Source of the DNA: Teichococcus aerophilus
GTDB taxonomy: Bacteria; Pseudomonadota; Alphaproteobacteria; Acetobacterales; Acetobacteraceae
Length of the DNA: 46,267 bases
Direction: 5' to 3'
NCBI RefSeq assembly: GCF_014490485.1
Contig: NZ_JACTVA010000047.1
Span: 1-46,267, forward strand
Shown here: in pieces, positions 39,881 through 46,267 of the stretch
Layout: each line of letters begins with the position of its first letter
How positions within the stretch are numbered: position 1 is the first letter of the stretch
Notes under the pieces: model-generated
Database searches by the model: none
What the model was told of the DNA's origin: nothing
Seen by the model: the letters and a program-made list of their open reading frames with translations, nothing else
Made by a program: the position numbers and the translations under genes

Positions 39881-40224
39881 GGTCAGGGGAAAGAATTCCC
39901 CTGCGTAAACGTATACGTTTACGCCTTTTTTCCCTTAGTGGACGTAGGGCTTCAAAGCCGGCCTGTGCGGCGATGGGAGCAGATGCCTTCACGGACCATG
40001 GCCCATGAGTCTATCTGTGCGCGTGACTCAGGCTTTTCAGCGCTTCCAATTCAAGCCGTCACACGCTGGCAGGATGGTAGGCCGTCCGGGCCGAAGCATC
40101 AGCCTCCGGTGGTCGTGGATTCCTGCGTAACCCCAGCCCGGGCCCGAAACGGCTGACGCCGCCACAGCCACACCCAGAAGACTCACAGAAAAAAGATGGG
40201 TCCGGGGAAATTCCTTCCCCGGCC
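39881..40224. repeat. Interspersed terminator-like repeat, copy 11 (hybrid B/A, long)
   Basis: 344-bp copy with a type B left end (GGTCAGGGGAAAGAATTCCC) and a type A right end (AAATTCCTTCCCCGGCC). Between the left hairpin and its T-run (39926-39931) is the perfect 20-bp palindrome CGTAAACGTATACGTTTACG (39904-39923). Outer boxes GGCATT (39854-39859) and AATGCC (40242-40247) flank it, as in copy 5. It occupies the 487-bp convergent gap between the small secreted protein and the glycosyltransferase. Confidence 0.85.
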
Positions 40225-40291
40225 TTTCTTACCCAAGTCCAAATGCCGGTCTGCCCTGGAAGGCGAGAGCGGGCCGGGCGCTGCCCAGCGT

Positions 40292-41416
40292 TCATCCCTG
40301 GCGCGGCAGGCGTGCCCGAAACTCGCGGCCGCCGGCGATGCTGGACCGCAGCTCCCGCACCGTCTGGCGGCCGACATACAGGGTGTAGATCTCCTCGCTC
40401 TCCGGCAGGCGGTCCAGCAGCAGGCGGAACAGGTCGTCCACATCCTCCCGCCGCAGCAGGCGGTCCGGGTTGAAGTTACGTGCGGCGAACTGCGCCATGT
40501 GGCGGTCCAGATGCTCGCTGCGGAAGGTGGTGAAGCGCTGCTGCTGCTCGGCCAGGATGGCGGCGCTGCGGCCCGGCGCCAGGGGCGGCAGGGTCAGGTC
40601 GGTCCGTTCCACCAGCAGAGTGCGGTGGTAGCCCATGCGCTGGAAATGCGCCTCGCTGAAGGAAGCACCCTGTTCGCCGATGTAGCGGGCGAAGCAGGCA
40701 TCGGTCATCACCCGCACGATGCCATTGGCCGCCGCCGCCAGGGCCTTCAGCGCATCTTGCGACGTGACGTCGCACGCCATGCCGTGCCGCTGCAGGAAGC
40801 GGAAGATTTCCACGTCGTTGCGGCGCGGGTAGTCCATGCTGCGCAGGATCTCGAAATACGGCGCCAGCCAGGCGTCGATGCGCTGCCAGGCCTGTCGCCG
40901 CAGGCCGAAGCCCCAGTGGTGTTCCATGCTGACCAGCTCCAGCGGCCGGTCCAGATCGGGGCGCGAACGGTGCTGGCCGTAGACGGCGAAGTAACCGACC
41001 TCGGGAAGCTGCGCGGTTGCCTCCCGCAGCCGTTCCATCATCAGCAGGTAGGCAGGGCCGAGTTCCAGGTCGTCCTCGAAGAAGTAGCCGAGATCGGTCT
41101 TCATCGTCTCGAACACCAGCGTCTCGCCGCGCCGGATGTTGAAGGCGATGCCGAGATTCTCCTCGCTGCGCAGCACCCGGCCGGTCGGGAAACTCTCGCG
41201 GAACACCTCCACGCTCTCCGCCAGCCGGGCCTCCTCCGCGTAGCGCACGCCGGAATGGCGGGAGACGGCACCATCCTGCACCAGGATGATGCGGCGCTCG
41301 TCCAACTCCACACCCTGCTGCGCCTTCAACGATTGGCAAAGGCGGCGCAGGTAATGCGGACGATCGAAGGAGAAGATGACGATCGGAGTTTCGATCGCGC
41401 GCAGCGTCTCGGCCAT
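40292..41416 (-). CDS. Glycosyltransferase-like protein (GT-A type)
   Basis: 374-residue predicted cytoplasmic glycosyltransferase. The N-terminus PIVIFSFDRPHYLRRLCQSL and QDGAVSR resemble the nucleotide-sugar-binding beta-strand region; the acidic cluster Glu114-Asp115-Asp116 in YFFEDDLELGPAYL is a plausible metal-binding DXD equivalent. GYFAVYGQH and HHWGFGLRRQAWQRID lie near the expected acceptor loop. The last 45 residues (DLFRLLLDRLPESEEIYTLY then VRELRSSIAGGREF) look like a short helical module attached to various glycan enzymes. It is not linked to other glycan genes here. Donor and acceptor are unknown. Confidence 0.75.
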   Translation of the reverse strand: MAETLRAIETPIVIFSFDRPHYLRRLCQSLKAQQGVELDERRIILVQDGAVSRHSGVRYAEEARLAESVEVFRESFPTGRVLRSEENLGIAFNIRRGETLVFETMKTDLGYFFEDDLELGPAYLLMMERLREATAQLPEVGYFAVYGQHRSRPDLDRPLELVSMEHHWGFGLRRQAWQRIDAWLAPYFEILRSMDYPRRNDVEIFRFLQRHGMACDVTSQDALKALAAAANGIVRVMTDACFARYIGEQGASFSEAHFQRMGYHRTLLVERTDLTLPPLAPGRSAAILAEQQQRFTTFRSEHLDRHMAQFAARNFNPDRLLRREDVDDLFRLLLDRLPESEEIYTLYVGRQTVRELRSSIAGGREFRARLPRQG

Positions 41417-41542
41417 GCCTGCGGGGCTCCTCGGCGTGCTGTCACCCGGCTCCGTGCCTAAGGGGTGTCGTTGGCGATGACAAGCGGGTGAGGCGAGGTC
41501 GGGAGGGATCGTTCCGGGGGGGCTTGATGAGAAGGGAAGGAA

Positions 41543-41783
41543 GGCCGGGGAAGGAATTCCCCGGGCCCCTTCTTTTCTTTTTCGAGTTTATGCGGGGTGT
41601 GGCTGTTGATGAGTTGGTCCTGGGACCCGGCTGGGTGCGCCGGAGGTCTAGGACCTCCGGCGACTGAGGGTTCAGCCCGCGTGGCCCATTTTAAATATCA
41701 TCAGAAGCGTCCGCTTTGGTCCTGCAGCGCTTTGCCAAACTCGCAGAAAAGAAGAAGAGGTCCGGGGAATTCTTTCCCCGGCC
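41543..41783. repeat. Interspersed terminator-like repeat, copy 10 (type A, reverse)
   Basis: Full-length 241-bp copy in the 389-bp gap between the rsmI stop (22 bp away) and the glycosyltransferase start on the minus strand. Inverted relative to copy 1. Left T-tract CTTCTTTTCTTTTTCGAG; central hairpin CGCCGGAGGTC-TAG-GACCTCCGGCG at 41638-41662. Nothing else is evident in the gap. Confidence 0.93.
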
Positions 41784-41805
41784 TTCTCTTCTCTAACCTC
41801 TCCCC

Positions 41806-42789
41806 TCAATCCTCCGAGCGGAGTTCGAGCGCCCGGGCGTAGACCTGCTTGCGGGGCAGCCCAGTGGCGGTGGCGACCAGGGCGGCGGCGTCGCGCAGGC
41901 TTTCGCCGGCGGCAAGGGCGGCGCGGAGGCGGGCGTCGAGGGTCAGTTCCGCCTCGGCGGTGTTTTCCTCGGCTTCGGGTGGGCCGACCACCAGGGCGAT
42001 TTCGCCGCGGGGCGCGTGCTCGGCGTAGTAGGCGGCCAACTCGGGCAGGGGGGCGCGGCGGATTTCCTCGAAGCGCTTGGTCAGTTCGCGTGTCACGGCG
42101 GCGGGGCGGGGGCCGAAGGCTTCGGCGAGGGCGGCGAGGGTCTCCGCCAGACGGTGCGGGGCCTCATAGAAGATGAGGGTGGCGGAGAGGCCGGCGCGCT
42201 CGGCGGCGCGGAGCCTGGCGAGTTCCGCGGCGCGGGCGGCGGCGCGGGCGGGCAGGAAGCCGTGGAACAGGAAGGGGTGCGGCGGCAGGCCGGAGAGGGT
42301 GAGGGCCATTACCGCCGCGTTGGGCCCGGGCACGGCGGAAATGGTGACGCCGGCGGCGATGGCGGCGCGGACCAGGCGGAAGCCCGGGTCGCTCATCAAC
42401 GGTGTGCCTGCATCCGAAACCAGAGCCAGGCGTTCACCGCGGGCGATGCGCGCCAGAATGCGTGGGGTGGCCTGATCCTCGTTGTGATCGTGCAGCGGGA
42501 CCAGGGGCGCCGAAACGCCATGACGGGCCAGCATCGGCGCGGTTACTCTGGTATCCTCGCACAGGATCGCGTCGGCCGCCTTCAGGGTGGCGACGGCGCG
42601 GGACGAGAGGTCGCCAAGGTTGCCGATCGGCGTCGAGACCAGGATAAGTCCTGGGGCATGGCCTGGGGCGCGTTCGCCCGGGGTTGTCGTCAGCGTATCA
42701 TGGCCGGGCTCCCCGGCCGGTGGAGGGGAGGTTTCCGTTGCAGTTTCCGAGGTTGCTGGCTGGTCCTGTCGAGGTTCGTCCGTCTGCAC
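41806..42789 (-). CDS. rsmI: 16S rRNA (cytidine-1402-2'-O)-methyltransferase
   Basis: RsmI 2'-O-methylates C1402 of 16S rRNA. The start is GTG at 42789, chosen because AAGGAA lies six bases upstream (42796-42801); this gives 327 residues. A Thr/Pro-rich leader of about 45 residues precedes the tetrapyrrole-methylase fold: GLILVSTPIGNLGDLSSRAV, CEDTRVTAPMLARHGV, LVSDAGTPLMSDPGFRLVRA and VPGPNAAVMALTLSGLP. The C-terminal domain ends with GLPRKQVYARALELRSED. It is divergent from the LpoA-like gene, as yraL and yraM are in E. coli. Confidence 0.94.
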   Translation of the reverse strand: MQTDEPRQDQPATSETATETSPPPAGEPGHDTLTTTPGERAPGHAPGLILVSTPIGNLGDLSSRAVATLKAADAILCEDTRVTAPMLARHGVSAPLVPLHDHNEDQATPRILARIARGERLALVSDAGTPLMSDPGFRLVRAAIAAGVTISAVPGPNAAVMALTLSGLPPHPFLFHGFLPARAAARAAELARLRAAERAGLSATLIFYEAPHRLAETLAALAEAFGPRPAAVTRELTKRFEEIRRAPLPELAAYYAEHAPRGEIALVVGPPEAEENTAEAELTLDARLRAALAAGESLRDAAALVATATGLPRKQVYARALELRSED

Positions 42790-42851
42790 GCGCTGTTCCT
42801 TCGGCAAGGACCCACGGAGCGCACACCCCGGGGGCTGGGAAGCCAAGGGGA

Positions 42852-44021
42852 TTGCGGCGGGCCGCCCTGGCACTGGGTGCCCTTGTGGCGCTGTCGGCCT
42901 GTGCGCCGCAAGCCTCGGGTCCTGTCTTCAGTGGTGGTGTGGCGCCGGCACCGGGCGGCGGCCTGCCGCCGGGGCCGCCGCCGCGTACCAAGGTGGCGCT
43001 GCTGCTGCCGCTGACCGGCAGCAATGCGGCGCTGGGCCAGGCCATGCTGAACGCCGCCCAGCTGGCGCTGTTCGAACAGGGGGCGCCGGGCTTCGAATTC
43101 GTGCCGCGTGATACCGGCGGTACCTCCCAGGGTGCGGCGGAAGCGGCCCGCTCGGCCATCGCCGGCGGGGCGCGGGTGCTGGTGGGGCCGCTGACCTCGG
43201 CCGAGACCTCGGCGGCGGCGGTGCCGGCGCGGGCGGCCTCGGTGCCGATGCTGCCCTTTACCAACGACTCCAATCAGGCGACGCCGCTGGTCTGGCCGCT
43301 GGGCATCACCCCGGCGCAGCAGATGCGCCGGCTGGTGGCGGCGGCCAATGCGCAGGGCGCCACGCGCTTCGCCCTGGCGGCACCGTCCGGTGCCTTCGGG
43401 CGGCAGTTGGCGGCCGGGCTGCAATCGGCGGCCAAGGATCTGGGCCTGCCGGCGCCGCTGATGCTGAGCTACCCCGCCGCCGCCGCGCCCGCCCTGGCGG
43501 CGCGCGACGTGGCCGCGCAACTGCAGCCGGGCGAGGGCGGTGCGCCGCGCGCGGACGTGCTGATCCTCTCCGAGGCCGGGACGCGGGCGCGCGAGTTCGC
43601 GGCCGGGCTGGTGGCCGGCGGAGTAGCGGTGCCGCCGATGAAGCTGGCCGGTACCTCGCTCTGGGCGCAGGACACGACGCTGGCGCAGGAAGCGGCGCTG
43701 AACGGCGCCTGGTTCCCTGGCGGCGACCCCAATGCGCGCGCGCAGTTCGAAAGCCGCTTCCAGGCGGCATTCGGGGAACGTCCGTCCCGCGTGGTGGGCG
43801 TGGCCTACGATGCGGCCGCCATTGCCGCGCGGGCCATCCGCGGCCAGCCGGATGCGGTGCCGCCGATGCCGGTGGGCGAGATGATCCTGGGTGCCGATGG
43901 TGCCTTCCGCCTGGGGCCGAATGGCGAGGTGCAGCGGGCCCTGGCGGTGTTCGCGTTGACACCGGGGATCGATGGCCAGGTGGTTCAGCCGGCGGAACTG
44001 CCGGGGACCGCGGCGTTCTGA
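42852..44021 (+). CDS. Penicillin-binding protein activator / LppC-like lipoprotein
   Basis: Predicted lipoprotein with a periplasmic-binding-protein fold related to LpoA (LppC), which activates PBP1A in E. coli. The TTG at 42852 gives 389 residues with a compact lipoprotein signal ending LVALSAC (modified Cys at residue 17). A TTG at 42738 has a stronger ribosome-binding site (GGAGGGGAGG) but would put 54 residues before that cysteine and overlap rsmI. The body has VALLLPLTGSNAALGQAMLN, ARVLVGPLTSAETSAAAVPA and VVGVAYDAAAIAARAI, typical of the family. Divergent rsmI supports the assignment. Confidence 0.85.
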   Translation: MRRAALALGALVALSACAPQASGPVFSGGVAPAPGGGLPPGPPPRTKVALLLPLTGSNAALGQAMLNAAQLALFEQGAPGFEFVPRDTGGTSQGAAEAARSAIAGGARVLVGPLTSAETSAAAVPARAASVPMLPFTNDSNQATPLVWPLGITPAQQMRRLVAAANAQGATRFALAAPSGAFGRQLAAGLQSAAKDLGLPAPLMLSYPAAAAPALAARDVAAQLQPGEGGAPRADVLILSEAGTRAREFAAGLVAGGVAVPPMKLAGTSLWAQDTTLAQEAALNGAWFPGGDPNARAQFESRFQAAFGERPSRVVGVAYDAAAIAARAIRGQPDAVPPMPVGEMILGADGAFRLGPNGEVQRALAVFALTPGIDGQVVQPAELPGTAAF

Positions 44022-44047
44022 AGCCCTTGGGCTTTTGGCTTCGGCCA

Positions 44048-44095
44048 GGGGGCGCTGCCCCCTGGACCCCCGCTGGGGTGACAGGGTCACCCCAG
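44048..44095 (+). repeat. GC-rich double-hairpin repeat, unit 3 (type D)
   Basis: GGGGGCGCTGCCCCC (44048-44062) and CTGGGGTGAC-AGG-GTCACCCCAG (44073-44095), followed by ACCCCGCCGTGAGTTTTGG. It begins 26 bp after the LpoA-like stop and could serve as its transcript end. It matches unit 1 at 20751 including the trailing GTGAGT box. Confidence 0.77.
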
Positions 44096-44485
44096 ACCCC
44101 GCCGTGAGTTTTGGCGCTGCGGGTGGCGTTTGCGTTTTCTTGTTATGATCGGACCCTGGGGGCTTGGCTGGTTAGTTGAGGCCATGCGTTGCGGGTTGCG
44201 TAGCGCTCATGGCTTCCTGATTCCAATTGGCCGATATGGCCTGGCTTACTCGGGCTATGCGGGGGGCGCTGACTTATGCTCCAAGTTCCACGGCTCTCGG
44301 CGCACCGTACTGCTTTTACCGGCCGGAATTATTGAAATAAATCTGATTTAAAATTTCTTATATTCTATGATGTATGCCTGTAAATGGCATCGATTATTGC
44401 GGTCAGTATCCCTTCATCTGCCCTGTTTATTGCGTGGCCATAAGTGCGGCTGCTGGTGATCCTTCCCGGCAACTCGCAGCGGGGT
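44096..44485. other. AT-richer intergenic stretch, no supported gene
   Basis: About 390 bp of much lower GC than the genes around it, with AATTATTGAAATAAATCTG and TTTAAAATTTCTTATATTC. A 73-codon frame starting with TTG at 44130 has no family features or ribosome-binding site and is not called. The stretch is bounded by inverted GC-rich hairpin units, like the one at 21213-21497. Confidence 0.5.
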
Positions 44486-44540
44486 CCGGGGTGGACTTTC
44501 CACCCCGGCGGGAGGGCCCAGGGAGGGCAGAGCCCTCCTT
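44486..44540 (-). repeat. GC-rich double-hairpin repeat, unit 4 (type C)
   Basis: CCGGGGTGGA-CTT-TCCACCCCGG (44486-44508) followed by a GGGAGGGC/GCCCTCC hairpin. The first hairpin is identical to that of unit 2 at 21498, over 22 kb away. It lies 150-200 bp before the histidine-kinase start and is inverted relative to unit 3. Confidence 0.77.
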
Positions 44541-44687
44541 GGCCAACCTCCCCGGGAACGCCTCGCACCCACAACGAGCCGTTCCCCCGACTGTCATGAA
44601 AGAAACACGCGCTGCCAAGGCCTTGGCGGTTCCCTGCCGGGCTGGCCGCCGTATTGTTGCAGGCTTGGTGAAGAGAGTGGTTCCTTT

Positions 44688-46094
44688 ATGACGGAACAGG
44701 TTGCGGCACCCATCTCCTTGGGGCGGCTGGCGAGTTCGGCGGCGTTGATCGGCTGGGTGCCGGTGGCGATGTTCCTGGCCTTGGGCGTGGGGCGGTGGCT
44801 GGACCCGGCTTTGGCGCTGCTGGGGGCAGGCGTCACCGTGCTGGGCGCCTGGCTGGTGGCCTGGATCTGGCTGAGCAACCTGGCACGGCTGGCGACGGTG
44901 CTGCGCCGGGCGTCGGAGGGGCATGGGGAGGCGCTGGCCTCGCCCGGACCGCCGATGCTGCCGGCCATGCGGGACGTGGCCGAGGCGACCGCCCGGCTGG
45001 CCCGCAGCCTGGATGAGCGCAGTGCCCTGGTGGGCCGGCTGCGCCGCGCCGACGCGGCCATCCTGGAGAACCTGCCCGACCCGTTGTTCGTGCTGGCGGA
45101 GGACCGGACGCCGCTGCGCGCCAACCGGGCGGCGCGGCTGCTGTTTGGCGTGCCGGTGGCAGATATGCGGCCGCTGGCAGGCGACACCGGTGCGTTGCTG
45201 CGCCACCCGGCGCTGGCAGGGGCGGTGGATCGCGCGTTGCTGGAGGGCTCGGTCCAGGCAGTGGATATCGTGCTGCCGGTACCGGTCTCGCGGGAGTTGG
45301 CGGCACAGGTGATTCCGCTGGACCCGCCGCTGCTGGATGGTGGCCGGCTGGTGGTGCAGTTGATAGACCGGACGCGGGAGCGGGCGGTGGAGCGGATGCG
45401 GGCCGATTTCGTCGCCAATGCCAGCCATGAGCTGAGGACGCCGCTGGCCAGCCTGATCGGCTTCATCGAGACGCTGCGTGGCCCGGCGGAGGATGACGCC
45501 GATGCCCGCAGGCGCTTCCTGGGCATCATGGCCGAACAGTCGGAGCGGATGCGCCGCTTGATCGACGATCTGCTGGGCCTGTCCCGCATCGAGCTGACGG
45601 AGCACCAGGCACCGACCGGCCAGGTGCTGCTGGCAGAGCTGGCGCGTTCGGAGGCGGAGGCGATGGTGCCGATCCTGGCCCGGCGCTCGGTGCATCTGGA
45701 TCTGGCGCTGGATGACGCTGCGCTGGCCACGCCGGCCGATGGGGAGCAACTGGCGCAGGTGCTGCGCAACCTGCTGGAGAACGCCATCCGCCATGGGCGG
45801 GAGGGCGGCACGGTGCGGCTGGTGGTGCGCCAGATGAAGGGGGACCGGCCGGGCGCGGTGATGGAGATCACCGACGATGGCCCGGGCATTGCGCGCGAAC
45901 ATATCCCGCGGCTGACGGAGCGCTTCTATAGGGTGGACAAGGGCCGTTCACGCGGCGCTGGCGGCACCGGGCTGGGCCTGGCGATCGTGAAGCACATCAT
46001 CAACCGGCACCGCGGGCAGCTGGTGATCGAGAGTGAGGAGGGGCATGGCGCGACCTTCCGGGTGTGGCTGCCATCGGCCGTCGGAGCAGGATGA
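44688..46094 (+). CDS. phoR: PhoR-type sensor histidine kinase
   Basis: Membrane sensor kinase, 468 residues. Two N-terminal membrane segments (LIGWVPVAMFLALGVG and ALLGAGVTVLGAWLVAWIWL) with almost no periplasmic loop, as in PhoR; then a PAS-like domain (AILENLPDPLFVLAEDRTPL). The HisKA box is DFVANASHELRTPLASLIGF with phospho-acceptor His247; the ATPase has N-box NLLENAIRHG, DDGPGI and GTGLGLAIVKHI. Phosphate sensing is inferred from the family; the usual pst-phoU-phoB genes would lie beyond the window edge. Only a weak hairpin (GCAG...CTGC before a T-run near 46118) follows its stop. Confidence 0.87.
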   Translation: MTEQVAAPISLGRLASSAALIGWVPVAMFLALGVGRWLDPALALLGAGVTVLGAWLVAWIWLSNLARLATVLRRASEGHGEALASPGPPMLPAMRDVAEATARLARSLDERSALVGRLRRADAAILENLPDPLFVLAEDRTPLRANRAARLLFGVPVADMRPLAGDTGALLRHPALAGAVDRALLEGSVQAVDIVLPVPVSRELAAQVIPLDPPLLDGGRLVVQLIDRTRERAVERMRADFVANASHELRTPLASLIGFIETLRGPAEDDADARRRFLGIMAEQSERMRRLIDDLLGLSRIELTEHQAPTGQVLLAELARSEAEAMVPILARRSVHLDLALDDAALATPADGEQLAQVLRNLLENAIRHGREGGTVRLVVRQMKGDRPGAVMEITDDGPGIAREHIPRLTERFYRVDKGRSRGAGGTGLGLAIVKHIINRHRGQLVIESEEGHGATFRVWLPSAVGAG

Positions 46095-46267
46095 GGGGCA
46101 GTTTCAGCGGCGCTGCATTTTTTCTGCGAAAGCCGGTTGACGGTGTTGGGATGGTTGGGTAGAAACCGCCCCCCACCGCAAGGGCAACTGAGTGGCCGGG
46201 AAGTAAAGACTGAGGCGCTGCTAAATAAAGCTAAAATACTGGTTGACACTGAGGTGGTGGTCCGGTA

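Noticed and set aside
44130-44351. A 73-codon plus-strand frame in the AT-rich gap before phoR
   Set aside because: It starts with TTG without a ribosome-binding site, shows no recognisable domain and lies between repeat units.
46243-46248. TTGACA near the window end as the promoter of a downstream pst operon
   Set aside because: The -10 region would fall at or beyond the last base, so it cannot be judged.

Overview
This 46.3 kb window is GC-rich alphaproteobacterial chromosome (Rhodospirillales; probably Acetobacteraceae, Roseomonas-like). That placement is inferred from gene order and families: infB-rbfA-truB-rpsO, an aapJQMP amino-acid importer, MucR, a Fur/Mur regulator without CxxC, an ornithine-lipid gene pair, and the miaB-phoH-ybeY-corC-lnt-XRE run. 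I see no rRNA, tRNA, IS transposase, phage gene or CRISPR array.

Layout. 1-4596: translation block (5'-truncated infB, rbfA, a YciA-like thioesterase, truB, rpsO). 4933-10518: ornithine cyclodeaminase-like gene, divergent from aapJQMP. 10988-17264: kup, two glycosyltransferases, then gmd and rmd, which should make GDP-D-rhamnose. 17588-24449: accessory genes (CreA-like, LysE exporter, M20 peptidase, MFS/AraC pair, arfB). 24743-30827: orphan tungstate-binding protein, tsaB-rimI, tusA, mucR, fur, olsB-like and olsA-like acyltransferases. 31048-37473: miaB, phoH, ybeY, corC, lnt and an XRE regulator. 38034-46094: hemW, a small secreted protein, a glycosyltransferase, divergent rsmI and an LpoA-like lipoprotein, and a PhoR-type kinase.

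The most striking content lies between the genes. Twelve copies (11 complete or variant, 1 fragment) of an interspersed element of about 240 bp fill most gaps that follow a stop codon. Each full copy has terminal inverted repeats of about 45 bp. Each end starts with a strong hairpin followed, reading inward, by a T-rich tract, so each copy looks like two intrinsic terminators facing each other. In the main subfamily a central hairpin has near-invariant arms and a variable 3-nt loop. No copy lies in any of the five divergent (promoter-promoter) gaps. A second subfamily has different terminal hairpins, extra outer boxes and, in two copies, an unrelated perfect or near-perfect palindrome placed exactly between the end hairpin and the T-tract. 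A third, more GC-rich hairpin family occurs as two inverted pairs enclosing AT-richer DNA at 20751-21543 and 44048-44540. I do not recognise these as a named repeat family. My reading is that they are mobile or amplified bidirectional terminators; some copies also sit where conserved gene order breaks (after rpsO and after the XRE gene).

Start codons were chosen from ribosome-binding sites, family N-termini and overlaps. Starts for kup, the LpoA-like lipoprotein and tsaB remain uncertain.
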